This document shows positions 1 to 11,463 of a DNA stretch of 64,000 nt, piece after piece (within the stretch, counting starts at the first letter, position 1; every line of letters starts with the position of its first letter). Position numbers and translations under genes: made by a program. Below the pieces are notes generated by a model. The model was not told the origin of the DNA. It searched no databases and saw only the letters and a program-made list of their open reading frames with translations. The DNA is from Hyaloscypha bicolor E (lineage: Eukaryota > Ascomycota > Leotiomycetes > Helotiales > Hyaloscyphaceae): assembly GCF_002865645.1 (NCBI RefSeq), contig NW_020194667.1:558001-622000 (forward strand), in the 5' to 3' direction.

Positions 1-487
1 GAAGGTGATTGTGTTAACAGTCTGAGTCAGTGGGTCACAGCTTGGGCTCTCCACTTCAGCAAACAATCTCATTATACCAGGACTTCTAGGAACATTGAAC
101 GCGATGTCCAACAAAATCTCGGGCGGAAGAAGAGAAGTGAATATATGGTGATAGAAAACAGAAAAGGTGCGGGGAGTTCTTGGCGAGAACTCAAAGTGAA
201 TCGCTGGAAACGAAGGTTTCTAAGTTATGAAGGTGTGGAGCAATGTAAACAGAGGTGCGATGTGCAACAAAGATTATGATGGCAAAGTAAGTGATGTGAC
301 TTTGTGTTGTTCTCGGCCTTCTTAATTGACTCGGCTGGGGCTGGGGGGAGGAAGGAGAGACTTCATGATCAACGAGGACGCCGAAGCTGATGCGAAAGCG
401 ACGTAAGGAAGAGCAAAGTAAATAAACGTACGATTTGCAACAAAACTCCTCTGTCACCTTCTGTGAAAACAACTCGGCACCTCCTCC
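1..487. other. No gene recognised; contains a dispersed-repeat scrap
   Basis: I see no credible coding frame here. Around 60-115 the text resembles a stretch at about 14300-14355 (shared words include TATACCAG, GAACATTGAA, GCGATGT and CAACAAAA). This suggests a short dispersed repeat or a shared flank of a decayed gene family. Confidence 0.3.
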
Positions 488-1191
488 TTGACAAAAGCCC
501 TCTCTTGCCGTCCAAACCCTCGATTATTCAACATCAACACAACAACGCAACCACCACGAAGCACTACAACCCCAAACACCTTCGCGACACCTCCCGCACT
601 CAGGAATAGAGACAAATCAGGTCTTGTTCCCAACAAAGACTTTGAGCAAAAGCCGAAGCAGCCTCCAAAGCCAATTCCTCGCATCCACGAAAACCATAGG
701 CCCCTTTCCCCTCTCCCCAATTCATTCAAAGCTGAACCCCTCCTCCCATATAGTCAAGAACTCCAAGCTCCTGTCACTCCCACCTGAGATCCACCTCATT
801 ATCAAATATCTTGACCGCTGCTCCTCGACATGCCTAGGATGAACAAGCAAGGTCATGTGCCCGCTTCATTTCAGTTTGCGATGGAAGGGGCCTCTTCACT
901 CTATCTGCGATGTCTCCCCCACGTGGCGAAGTTGCGACCAAGAGATTCTTGATGAACTCGTTCGGTAAGTGGGTGGAGAGCAGGAAGTTGGAGAACTATT
1001 TTGTGCCGAGCGACGAAGGCCGGAAAGCAGGCTTGAAAATGGTAACGAGTGCTAGGAAGGGAGAGTTGGAAAAGGAGAAAATGAAAAGTGCATTATACAC
1101 TCTGCACATTTATCGGGCCGTGGAAATGGGGCGTGACAAGTGGCTGAGAAGAGGGGAGCGAGGTCGCTGTGGAAACGTTGGGCGGGTATGA
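488..1191 (+). pseudogene. F-box-like gene remnant
   Basis: A plus-strand reading near 765-840 contains LLSLPPEIHLIIKYLD followed by SSTCLG. This resembles the F-box-type start seen in large families of fungal orphan proteins (LPPEIH, then a leucine-rich helix, then a small Ser/Thr-rich turn). The frame then meets TGA at 838-840. More coding-like text follows in another frame from about 910 (FGKWVESRKLENYFVPSDEG). No intron I tried joins the two cleanly, so I call it a decayed member of such a family. It could also be an unusual multi-exon gene. Confidence 0.3.
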
Positions 1192-1558
1192 GGGGAGGGG
1201 GGTCTGGTTTTATGCATAAGAACGGGATCAGTGTTCGTGTGGCGATCGATGGGAGGTGAGAAGTTGACGTTTGCTGCTGCGGCGGGAGAGGCTTTAGGGG
1301 CTGGTATTGACATAGCCGGACATTTGCATTTCACTTTATTGGAGAAAAGGGGACAGGAAACGGAGTTCGGCGCTGGAGGGGAAGAGACCGAGCTTTGTGA
1401 ATGCCTAAACATCCACGAGACGGAGTCTCGCACAGTACTTCATATTTTCACACATCAACTCGTCAAATCAAATCATTTCAGCAGGTAAAGGAGACGAAAA
1501 GGGCAACCTCTGATTACACAAATCGCTCAATGCCTTCCCCAGCATAACTTTATCCACC

Positions 1559-2299
1559 TCACCCATCACTCATCTCAATATCCCTCTCCTCCGCTAACCA
1601 CCCCTTAACCCCAACCCTCGGACTCAACTCCCCCACCACGTGCTTCGCAACTCTAACATTCCACCCCATCTCCGTCAAAATCCCCACAAAGCTCGCCCTC
1701 GGCCCCGCATACTCCCTAACAACCCTATACATCTCCCGCACCATCCTCTCTTCCTCCGCCGTTGGCTCCTTCAGAAAAACCGTAATATCCTTTAACTCAT
1801 CCCTATCTACATCGATATCATCCGGCTTAGCGTCGAGCCCACGTGAGGTATTTGCCTTTTGTAGTTTCAGAGATAGATTGGGGAGGGAAGAAAGGGATTA
1901 TATGACAGAGATGCTGGGATGCAGCCAGCGGGATGGACCGAAGCCTTTGAATTCGTAGTCTTGGAATACTAAGCGCAAATTCCGGAGGTTAGGCAGTTCG
2001 AGTATGGCGCTTAATTCTTCATTCCCAACCCCGGGGTTTGTGCGGGGTCCGTATAGGACTGCGAGACGTGTGATGAGAAGACTGGGTTTGAGAACGTTGT
2101 TTATGGTCCAAGATATGAAGTGAGGGAGAGTGGTGATAGAGATAGCGAATTCGTTGAGGGAGTAGAAGGTTTGAGCTGCTTCGAAGGCGGAGGTGTCTTT
2201 TTGAGAGTTTGGGTTGGTGAGATGGATTGAGGAGGCTACCCAGTCTTGGAGCTTGGAGAATGAGCCGTTTGGAAGGATATAGATGGTGGTTGTCTGCAC
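1559..2299 (-). pseudogene. Hypothetical protein gene with one in-frame stop (F-box/LRR-like text)
   Basis: A minus-strand frame opens at 2299, or further upstream, and reads as ordinary protein for 133 codons, including LSAILELPNLRNLRLVF, reminiscent of the C-terminal halves of fungal F-box-like proteins. It meets TAA at 1898-1900. The same frame then stays open for about 110 more codons (LDAKPDDIDVDRDELKDI, then TAEEERMVREMYRVVREY) to its stop at 1559. A continuous open frame on both sides of one stop suggests a recent nonsense mutation or a missed intron. I could not find a convincing intron. Family and function are unknown. Confidence 0.4.
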
Positions 2300-2581
2300 T
2301 AAAATGTTATGAAAGAAGGCGGAACGTGAGGCTGGTGGGAGGTTTTTGAGGTGTTGACGGTCGACGGTCGGTGGGCTACGGGACTGGGTTTGTTGTTGTT
2401 AGGTGAACGCTTGCTAGACTAGAACTGTTATCGCTGACTGAATCCTTGTTGAGATTGGCTGAAATTCATATCTGTGAATCAAGATTAAGTATTTTGAGAT
2501 GGCCAGGAGAGAGATGTTGAAATAAGGTTAGTTTTGCCGCCTCGAGAGATGATCGAGTTGAGGAGCTGCAATGCGTCGGGC

Positions 2582-3019
2582 TTAATTGTCACCAATCAGG
2601 GTCCAGGATATGCGTTGAAGGTACTCACTGGTCACTCGCATTGGACCTCTCACGCAGTTTCGATCTTGTGAATATTGTGTCACTAAACAATCTGGAGGAG
2701 AACCTTGTGCGCGTTCTTTTTGAGTAAAGTGGAAGCTCGGTGAGCACTGATTATCACTTGAATTTCCCCCCCCCCCCAAAAAAAAAAAAATTTGGTACTT
2801 ACGAGAGCCTAAAGTATGGAAAGAAGTAAGCATGTTTGCAACTGCGGTACTAAAGCGGCAGGCAATCAAGAAGGAAGTTCGAGTCTCCTTACATTTACAC
2901 CGAAAAGGAATTTGGTTACCATGAACAAGCCGAACACTTGGCTTTGATTCGTGACTGTAAACTGCGCTTAAAGACCAAAGAAGTGTAGCTGTATGAAACA
3001 ACTTACTCAAGCACGACAT
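2582..3019 (-). CDS. Possible small secreted cysteine-containing protein
   Basis: The minus frame from 3019 begins MSCLSKLFHTATLLWSLSAV, which looks like a signal peptide, followed by HGNQIPFRCKCKE. A GTAAGT donor at 2802 could splice to an acceptor at 2716, removing 87 bp that carry a poly-C/poly-A tract on the plus strand. That gives exons 3019-2803 and 2715-2582, about 116 residues, with later text DCLVTQYSQDRNCV. The Cys pattern resembles small secreted fungal proteins, but several expected cysteines are missing and it may be decayed. Low confidence. Confidence 0.3.
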   Translation of the reverse strand: MSCLSKLFHTATLLWSLSAVYSHESKPSVRLVHGNQIPFRCKCKETRTSFLIACRFSTAVANMLTSFHTLGSRKYQIFFFLGGGGNSSDNQCSPSFHFTQKERAQGSPPDCLVTQYSQDRNCVRGPMRVTSEYLQRISWTLIGDN

Positions 3020-3092
3020 TGAAATTCATTTCTATTCATATACACAAGAACCCTAGATGTCATCAAACCTAATCCAGCACCAGAACCTATCA

Positions 3093-3948
3093 TTATTGCA
3101 GCTCGTGCCTCATCGCGCCATCCAGTTCTTGCACTCCAGGACGTTCACTAGCCTGCAACTCATGTACCTGATCCACACCAGTATTACCCTTCTCCCCTCC
3201 CTTCTTACCCTTGAATCCGAAGAAACTTGACTTTTCCGCCAGCCTTGCATCGCTCGCTCCATCGGTTCCTTCCACCCCATCACCGTTAATTTCTGCGCTG
3301 CGCTTCTTCCTTGATGCGTGGATACGCCTAGCAGCAAAGCCAATAAACAAACCCCCAGCCACTAAGAATGCTACAGCACAACCAATACCAATTCCGACCT
3401 TCGCTCCCGTTGAAAGCTTTCCTTTATCCTGGTCTGAGCCTGCTGGAGACGAGGTGGAAGATGGAGGTTGCGTGCTCGAGGTAGTGGCTAATGTTTTCGA
3501 AGAAGTTGATTTTGGTTTCACGGTCGAGGAAGGTGAGGCAGAGGCCGTGGTCGAGGAGGCGGTTGCAGCAACAACAAACACATCCCCGTATGCGTTCGCC
3601 CCCGTCGAATCCGTGAGTCCAATGAAAAACTTCTTGCCCGGCACTGCAAACACTCCTGGAGTCCAAGAGTAGGAATTCGAAAGAATGTTGGCTGGATTTT
3701 GGTCAGTCTTGTTGTGCATCTACTGTGAAGTTGGGGCGGGGTGTCTTACTGGCAATTGGATTAACAACGTTGGGGTTCGTCGTAGTCCCGTTGTTCAGTG
3801 TGATGTTGACTGCGCCGGTGTTGCCTTTCCATGTCAATTGGAAGGGTACGCCTGTGACAATCCCCGACCAGGAATCGTCTGTGAAGCTCAGGCTGCTGGC
3901 TGCGTTGACGATGGCGCCGCAAAGTAATGAGATGTATAAGAGAATCAT
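3093..3948 (-). CDS. Kre9/Knh1-like Ser/Thr-rich cell-wall/membrane protein
   Basis: There are two exons, 3948-3750 and 3691-3093. The 58-bp intron (3692-3749, donor GTAAGA, acceptor CCAG) gives a 265-residue protein. It has a signal peptide (MILLYISLLCGAIVNA) and a Kre9/Knh1-type beta domain (SLSFTDDSWSGIVTGVPFQL, ITLNNGTTTN, SYSWTPGV, KKFFIGLTD). A Ser/Thr-rich stalk follows, then one membrane helix (VGIGIGCAVAFLVAGGLFIG) and a charged cytosolic tail. Known relatives act at the cell surface in wall glucan assembly or adhesion. This one ends in a transmembrane helix and tail rather than a GPI signal, so it may be a surface sensor-like member; that is inference. The frame is intact. Confidence 0.85.
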
Positions 3949-4403
3949 GGCCAGACTTGCCTAGAGGCCGTTCGAAGATTTACGGACACGCTGATGGATG
4001 AATGATCATGCTCATGACTGTCTGAAGAAGTAAGATGAGTTGAGGACTGAATCCTAAGCGCCACAGTGGAGATCTTCAGACTAGCTTCCACCGGAAGGAG
4101 CGGCCACCGGGGGCTAAGGGCCACCAGCCAATGGACATGTTCTATTGGCACATTGTATTCATAGATCATCAGCACTAGGAGAGGGAAAAGCTGCGAGGAC
4201 CGCAGTGCTTACGTGAAACGTTTTGGGAGGGTGAGGGAGTTGCCAAGGAAAGAACCAAGACGTCTCGCGCGAGCTCGTAAAAATCGACCCATCAAAAGCA
4301 GACTTCTGCTCAGAGCATAAAAATCCATACCAAACTTGTGGATGAAAAGGGCACGTCTAGGCAGATCTCTCAGCAGCTGGTACTTGAGATAAAAAAAGTA
4401 CTG
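3949..4403. other. Promoter side of the Kre9-like gene; no gene seen
   Basis: Short reading frames exist on both strands, but none shows domain text or plausible splicing. This is the 5' flank of the minus-strand wall-protein gene and ends at the repeat element starting near 4404. Confidence 0.4.
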
Positions 4404-5030
4404 TACGCGTTCGTTCCTTCCACAAGTTACCACTGGTGGTTCGTAAAAGCGACTGGGCCAAACTACTAGAAGTAGCGACTAGGCCACCCCCAATATTTGG
4501 TGATCTTCGCTAAATTTGTGGCAATGACTAGCCAGGACCAGGATCAGTCAGCTCGAAGTACCTCCTATACAAATTTACTATGTGAAATACTTGGCCCAGT
4601 CGCGAGTACGGCCCAGTCGCTTTCAACTAATCGTTCGGCGCTTCCCACCCAGTTTCTCGCTTAGCACGCTTAATGGGTGAGGGTCAGCAATACGCAAAGC
4701 ACAGCAATGCGCAAATCCAAATTTTAGTGGGGACACACCAAAATCGTCCGCCTCGCCCTTTAAAACCTAACACAATTAATAATTACTTAAGTTGTGGCAA
4801 TTAATAATAAGATATGGGCCTTTCCGTAAGTCAAATTTGAAAGGCAAAAAATAAAGGCGTTATCGTTGCGTAGTCTGTACAAGTTCCCCATACAAATTTT
4901 GGTCTGATTTTGGTGTGTTTTGCGCATTGCTGTGCTTTGCGTATTGCTGACCCTCACCCATTAAGCGTGCTAAGCGAGAAACTGGGTGGGAAGCGCCGAA
5001 CGATTAGTGGAAGGAAGGAACGAACGCGTA
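4404..5030. mobile_element. Inverted-repeat (MITE-like) element with a nested insertion
   Basis: Sequence from about 4626 to 4746 is repeated in inverse orientation at about 4897-5009, nearly perfectly over more than 80 bp (ATCGTTCGGCGCTTCCCACC and onward). The outer tip TACGCGTTCGTTCCTTCC at 4404-4421 matches the inverse of 5012-5030. On the left arm, tip and body are separated by about 205 bp that the right arm lacks. That extra piece carries its own 14-bp inverted ends, AAAGCGACTGGGCC at 4446-4459 and its complement at 4610-4623. The left arm also has a further 20-bp gap relative to the right. No transposase is encoded. Family unknown. Confidence 0.7.
4446..4623. mobile_element. Small element inserted in the left arm of the 4404-5030 element
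   Basis: Perfect 14-bp terminal inverted repeats (AAAGCGACTGGGCC) bound 178 bp with no coding frame. Related words recur just inside both ends (GCGACTAGGCC near 4474, GGCCCAGTCGCG near 4592), so the ends carry subterminal repeats as many MITEs do. The exact target duplication is unclear because about 25 bp lie between this left end and the break in the host element. Confidence 0.55.
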
Positions 5031-5623
5031 ACACTTGCAGGTTCTTGCTCGGAATCCTCATAGAATGGCTGCATATACCAATCTTCACGGCTCCAAGCGG
5101 ACTCCCGACGTCGAACAATTGTTCGTTTCCAGAAGTCTGTCTTTCTAGGATGCTCCCTTCAGTTCTGTCAAGCATTTTAAGCCATCTCGAAGAAGTCTTA
5201 TCAAATCGATAGGAGACACCGCTTCCTTTTGTGAGAGTCCAGGCCATATTTTGGTCCCGTCATCACTGCAAGCCAGCATTTCCCCTGCGCTTACTATCTA
5301 GCATCGATAAGGAGTGTTTCATCGCGTTTTCATTGTTCACGAGTCTGAACGCTTTATCTTTGCAGATTGAGGATCGCAAAAAGGACGGGGGAGTGTGTAA
5401 ACAAATCTGGCAGGAAAAATGCCGGAATAGCTGCTCAAGATGACTGCTTGAATGCTGGCTGCCTAACAGCGCGGGCGGTGCAAGGCAGAAGCCACTGCAG
5501 GCAAGTGCAGTCTCGGCTTAGCGGCTTTTCCTCGATGTCACCCTCTTTTCCACAGCCTCGTTCTTCCAAACAATAACCTTCCTCTTGAAATGCCCCGGTA
5601 TGGACCTCTGGCCTTCCTGAAAT
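5031..5623. other. 5' flank of the NLR gene; no gene seen
   Basis: No supported coding frame. The segment lies between the repeat element and the NLR start codon and is the probable promoter of that gene. Confidence 0.4.
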
Positions 5624-8600
5624 ATGGATCCACTATCTGTGGTTTCACTCGTCGGTACAATTGTTCAATTTGTCGATTTCGGGGGCAAGATCTTGTCCAA
5701 TGCGGTTGAGCTGTATAGATCTCCAATTGGCACGTTGACCGCCCACCACGAGCTTGAGCTTGTGACGACCGACCTGCGGGCTCTGATCTCCAAGCTACAA
5801 CAATCATTGTACTCCAGGGATGGACCTCCGAACCAAGACACTGCATCTCTACGGCAATCTTTTGAGGCGTTGTGCGACGAGGCTGTGAAAGTCGCAGAAG
5901 AGCTTCTCAACCGATTGGAGAAATTGAAGGTGAAAGATGGCAAGCCTCGGAAATGGGAGAGCATTCAACACGCCATCGCTGCGGCATGGTCTAAAAAGGA
6001 AATGGTCGATCTCAAGAACCAACTTCTCGGACTCAAGGAAGCTCTCGAAACAAGAGTACTCTTTTCAATCAGGTTGGCAGACGCTCTCAAAGAAAAGTGA
6101 ATTCTGATCTGACTTTGGCAAGGGAAACTCTCGATACCCATTCCATGCGGGCATCCACTCGATTTGACAATCTCGATCGACACACGCAAGCGATTCTCCA
6201 ACTCATGCTTCGCAGTCCTGCCGACATAACAGCTGAAGTCTCAGAAGAAGTTCGTAGCCAAATAATAGCTCAGACCACAACAGTGGGCCAGATTCTCAGT
6301 CGCGTCGAGTCTTCGGTTGAGGACAGCCACCGTCAAACTCGGCAAACAGTTCTTGAATGCATAAAGGAGGAAATACAAAAATCGGGTGAAAAGAGTCGGT
6401 GGAAGAAAAATGGACGGGAGCCGGAAGACATCGATGTAGCTCAATGTAGCTGCGCGCAACGCTCGAGACACGAAGTGCGCCGGGAACTATTGTCTTCGGA
6501 ACCCTGTGAAATTACCGCCGGTATTGAAATGTTGAATGTTTCAAAGCCTGCCGAGTTCAAGCTGCGGAGGGATGTATTTTTCGAGATTTGCCAAAGCCTT
6601 CGATACTCAGCCATGACGCACAGGTATGAAGATGTGCTTGAGGCGTATCCTGAGACCTTTGAATGGGCTTTCCATGATCCCTCAGAAGAGCAACTTCCAT
6701 GGGACAATCTTACTCATTGGCTGGAACAAAGCCACGGCATCTACTGGGTCAACGGAAAAGCGGGCTCTGGCAAGTCGACTTTCATGAAGCACTTGTATGA
6801 TGACACGCGCACCCGCAAATGCTTGAAAACATAGGCTGGGAATGCTCCACTATGTGTCGCCACTTTCTTTTTCTGGAACAGCGGGAGTCGAGAACAGAAG
6901 TCCCAAATTGGCTTGCTTCGCTCGCTGCTCTTCCAATTATTCTCTCAGCGCCCCAATCTCATCCCGATAGTTCTTCCCGAACTTTGGGCCAAGACATATT
7001 CCAATGCGGTCAACGAAATGTACCCAGGAGAAGATTTTGCTCGATTCTGGTCCCTCCAACAACTCATGGTGACGTTGAGGACATTGATCCACCAAGAGGG
7101 AATTCCTCTAAAGTTTTTTTTTATGATTGACGGACTTGACGAGTTTGATGGTGATCACGAAGAGCTGGCAAATTTGTTTAGAGAGATCACAAAAGCCCCA
7201 CATATAAAGATGTGTCTATCAAGCCGGCCTTGGGTAGTCTTCGAGGGCTTTTTCGGACAATGCCCAAACCTGCGGCTGCAGAACCTGACTTTTAAAGATA
7301 TTGAGCGGTATGTCATGGGCAAGTTAAGCCACAATGATGCATTTCTGAAACTTTCAACTGAAGAGCCAGAAGCTGCACCTGCGCTTACTCAAGAAATTGT
7401 AGAGAAAGCAGATGGTGTATTTCTGTGGGTCAACATCGTTGTACGGTCTCTCCTGGGTGGTATTAGGAACAGGGACGAATTGTCAGACCTTTGGGCCCGA
7501 TTGCGGTCCATGCCCAGAGAGCTTGAGCCTCTATACAGTCACCTGCTGGGGCTCATTGAACCATTATACTTGCCATGGGTCTCAAAGACTTTACAGATCC
7601 TTCAGAACAATCACAATCTAGGTCATCAGCCATTCGGGAAGTCGTCCTGGGCGAGGCAAGGTGTCGTCCCTCTAACTCTTCGGGCTTTCTTTCTAGCAAT
7701 CAAAGAGGATTTAGACGCGATTACTATGCAACAATGCACTTGGAAATGGCTCAATTCTAGGTGCGAAGACATAAGGATCCGGCTGACTGCACGATGTGCT
7801 GGTCTCCTGGAAGTGTCGAACATCATGCCTAGCACAGAAGAAATTTCCAAGGGGCCCGAGCCCAACATTCTTTACTTCCACAGAACAGCGAGGGACTTTC
7901 TCGAAATGGACACGCAGTGGCGTGAGATCTTGATGCAGACAGCCGATACCGATTTCAACCCGAATGTTTCCATGATGAAATCTTGTCTTCTCTCCCTCGA
8001 GTACGCCATCGCCCACGATTACCGGTATGTCTCTGCTTTACACAGGGATTTCATGATATACTCATATCATGCCGACTCACATTACAGGTCTCACGGGACT
8101 CAGGCTATCATGCTGGATTGGGTGGCCGGTATAATGAATATTGGAGGCTGCAGTTGGGGGAGAGCCGACTTCCTGCCCGACCTCGAGGGACCTCCTGATT
8201 TCTTAAAACTCGCCACAATATATGGCCTGCGCGGATACATCAGCATAAAACTCGACCGGTCTGGCCAATCACGAGACAAAGCGCGCGCAACAATATTACT
8301 TCACTATCTCCTACCAGGTGATACCTCCCACGCAATTCTTGCAATACCACCTCCGAGAATCGATATGGTATCTCTCCTGCTCGACTTTGGTGCAGATCCA
8401 AATGGACATGGAGATTATGGCCTCGGAAGCCCTTGGGAGAATACGCTCACGTTTCTTCACAAAGTAGCGAGCTGCGATTTTGAGTCTTATCAACTGATGT
8501 ACGCGGCAACCGTGGAGAAGCTGATCTTAGCCGGGGCAGATCCAGAGACAATGATCGTTGACCGGTATTATGGCCAAAGCCATAGTGCAGTGAACATCAT

Positions 8601-8772
8601 CAAGACGTGTCTGCTCCCGAAATACCGTTTGGAATCAGCTTCACTCTTACAGGCGCTCCAACGCACCATGCAGAAATCAAATCCCAACGGAAAAAGGCAA
8701 AGAGATGAAGCAGAAATGGATCATGCAGATAGTCTAGCGAAAAGGGTTCAGGTACACTCCACAGCAAGTTGA
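5624..8772 (+). pseudogene. NACHT-domain NLR (STAND NTPase) with one internal stop codon
   Basis: Start ATG 5624; a 50-bp intron (6073-6122) joins SIR to ETLDTHSMRAST. The frame then runs to TGA at 8772, 1032 codons, with one TAG at 6832-6834 (codon 387). The N-terminus (MDPLSVVSLVGTIVQFVDFG) is the helical signalling-type domain found ahead of fungal NACHT modules. Walker A is GKAGSGKST (about residues 361-369) and Walker B is FFFMIDGLDEFDGD. Downstream text (YFHRTARDFLE and surroundings) matches the DUF7791-type region of fungal NLRs, and the end has ankyrin-like scraps (LLLDFGADPNG). Such proteins act in heterokaryon incompatibility and innate immunity. The stop sits where relatives have Trp-Ala-Gly, consistent with TGG to TAG. 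It may be a pseudogene, a sequencing error or a truncated allele of 386 residues. Confidence 0.8.
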
Positions 8773-8921
8773 GGTGGGAAATCTCACAGGAAATGTAAAG
8801 ATGGTGCTCTATACGACATAAAGTCCGAGAGAAACTATTCCCCGTTAATCCGAGGGGATGCTTCTTTAGTCTTCGAGACGTCTACGTCTATATACAAAAT
8901 TTGCTCCTCCCGACACTGCCC

Positions 8922-10945
8922 CTACTTCGGCCGCCGAAGCGGATGAGCTTCCGTATTTCTGTTTCTTGTCAGCAAAACATCATCTTACCAAAGGTACTCG
9001 AGGAACTCACAATACATATTCATCCAAATTCACCACACTCGTCTCACTAAATAACAAATAGAAGTACTTCAATGTCTCCGCCAACCAGAACGACTCCATC
9101 TCATCAACCTGGTTCGGGGCTCCACTCAGCACGTTATCAATCGCGGAGTGAGCGAGCTTCGTTTCGGTTTGTGCTTGGATGGCTTTGAACATGTTCCAGC
9201 CGCTGTCGGCCCAATAGCGATCACCTGTTGTCCGGTACAGGATGAAAACTGACTCAATTGCTTCTGGTCTGGTTTTTGTCAGCATCTACTTCCGGGAAAT
9301 GGAGGCAGATTTTACCTCAAGAGATATCTTCCATCCCGGATATTGGCGAAGCCTGGTGAGAGCTTTTTCATCGCTATGCTCTCTCGGATTTCGGACTCGC
9401 CAGCCATTGCATCTATGCCCTTGTACCACTTTTGCCTGTCCCATGTACAGCTCGTCCGGTTCTCACACGGGATTGCTGTAAATGTTTCAGGCATGATTCC
9501 AGTCACCGTGTTTCGATATGCCCAGACACACCCATGGGCTAGCTTGGCACCATCTTCTACATCCTCAGGTCGGTTGAAGATCCTGCCTGCGATGGCGAGC
9601 ATACCGCCAGTGAAACAAGCGAGATGTTGGAGCTCAGGGGTGAGTCGAGGCTCCCCGCCCAGTTGGAGATTAATGGTTCCGAAAATGAGGATGTCCTCGT
9701 CGGTAACGGTCATGGGACGGAACATTAAATGCTTCTTTGCTACCGGGATGAATTTCTCATACATGTTTCGGTATGATTTCATCTGGCCGCCAAGTAGCAT
9801 GTGTTGCTTTTCTAGTTAGCGAGAAGCGGTGGCAGAGGAGGCAGAACTGACCTTTGGCAGATACTCGTAGGTAGAGTCTGCCAAAGCACCGAGAGTGAAC
9901 ATCTCGTCGCTTCCCTCGTACGGTGAGCCGATGAGAATGCTCTGATTATACTTCGTAGCATCTACCATAGCCGGCCACATGCCCGGTAGGGCCGTCTTGT
10001 CTTGCCATTTCTCCAGCTCGTTCATAACCCTTTGGACAGCGTCAAAATATTTATCATTCCCAGTGATCTGTGCCAGGCGCGTGAACTCAAGCTGTAAGGA
10101 GCCTAGCACGGCAAGCACAACGGCTTGGCTGGGCACATGGTCATGCGCGAATTCGTCAGTTCTGTATATATCAGCCAACGCCACTACAAAAAGAGGGAGA
10201 TGCCATACGCAGACCACAAATAATGCGGCGAAGGCATTCGATTTGGTGTATCAAACGCAGTATACAGCACCTCCGCAAGCTCCACCGCCTTCTCCGCCAA
10301 AACGTAATACCTCCCGCCACTGATATCAAACGCCGCCAGCAGTCCTCCCAGATGCCTTATCGTCGTCTCGAATAGGTTAATCATGCAACCTTCTGTATTC
10401 GTAAAATCCACATTACGCAGCTCTACCAGCGAGATCTCGAATTCTTCCTTGAGGCCCATGATCCATAGTGTATCGAGAGAATCGACCATTGTGGCAGCCC
10501 ACCCGCAGAACGGCGTCTTGAAACCGCCTTGTATGGGCCGTAATTCGTCCTTCCCCCATGCTTCTTGCTTATATCCTCTCCAACTATGCAAGAACGCATC
10601 TTTCACCTCCTGCAGCCGCCCTTCTCGTACTTTTCGTGCCTTTGGAGTCTCAGGAGTCGGCGGATGTTGGATCTTGGGGAATTTCTTTGATCGATGACGG
10701 GGGAGACGAATTAGGGAGGATGGAGGTAATGGGTACCGCTCGGGATGGATGGGGAGCGGCACATAGTTGAATTGGTGTCGAGAGTGCGCGAAGCCGCTCT
10801 GTCGGAGGATGAAGAGGAGGCAGAGGAAGAGGATGCCGGTGATGAGGCCGCGGGTTAACTTGCGGGAGAGCGCTCTGGTTCTGAGCTTGGAGAGGGACGG
10901 GGAGGCTGGGCGGAATTTGGAATTGGATTTCGATTGAGGGGCCAT
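8922..10945 (-). CDS. Class I alpha-1,2-mannosidase, glycoside hydrolase family 47
   Basis: Five exons (10945-10209, 10161-9852, 9806-9316, 9268-9011, 8958-8922) with introns of 45-52 bp give 610 residues. It is a type II membrane protein: short basic cytosolic tail, one helix ([15 protein letters not shown], about residues 33-47), stem, then the catalytic barrel. GH47 landmarks in order: [84 protein letters not shown], and [11 protein letters not shown], whose Thr binds the catalytic calcium. It trims alpha-1,2-linked mannose from N-glycans in the ER or Golgi. I prefer the start at 10945 (MAPQSKSN); an in-frame ATG lies 45 codons upstream at 11080 without supporting homology. The last exon is only 37 bp. 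It is convergent with the NLR. Confidence 0.95.
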
Positions 10946-11461
10946 GGTGCAGGAGAGAGCGAGGTGCTGAGGTGCAAGAGGAGAGTCATCTCTCGACGAT
11001 GCGTTCCATCTGGCGTGTATGAGGATGTTGGTGGTTAGGAAGAGCAATCTTACTGGCCATCTGTCGTCTAGAGATGCCAAGAGCGCGTCGGCCCAAACGA
11101 AGGGGTGGTAAGGCAGCGCAGGAGCGGCCTGCCCAGAGGCGGCTGCGGTTGAATTGGATTCAACCCAATTGGGGAATGTGGCTGCCGTTTAGCCATTATT
11201 CCTCTTCATTGGTAATGGGCGCTATTGAGAAGAATGCGCTCTATGGCAGTTTCTAGCTGTATCTGACTCGAAAGGGAGGCGTTAGAAAGGAGTTGATCAG
11301 GTCGGAAAAGAAATGCCAGTTGCGGGGATATTCCCGCCCAAGGCCCCTGATCTGCAGCGAGCGGCTGCAAGGTCCTCTCCTCCCCCCTCTGTATCATACT
11401 TGAAACGTAGCGTGACAAGAATAGCACGGCTGTTCTGACATGTACGATGCCCCAGCGGCGC
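10946..11461. other. Promoter side of the GH47 gene
   Basis: No independent gene is visible. This is the 5' flank of the minus-strand mannosidase, ending at the TA where the Fot1/pogo-like transposon inserted. Confidence 0.4.
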
Positions 11462-11463
11462 TA

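Noticed and set aside
2766..2791. Poly-C/poly-A tract as a functional element
   Set aside because: It is a simple homopolymer tract lying inside a putative intron; nothing points to function.
4209..4433. 74-codon minus-strand ORF
   Set aside because: No homology text, and it overlaps the tip of a repeat element.
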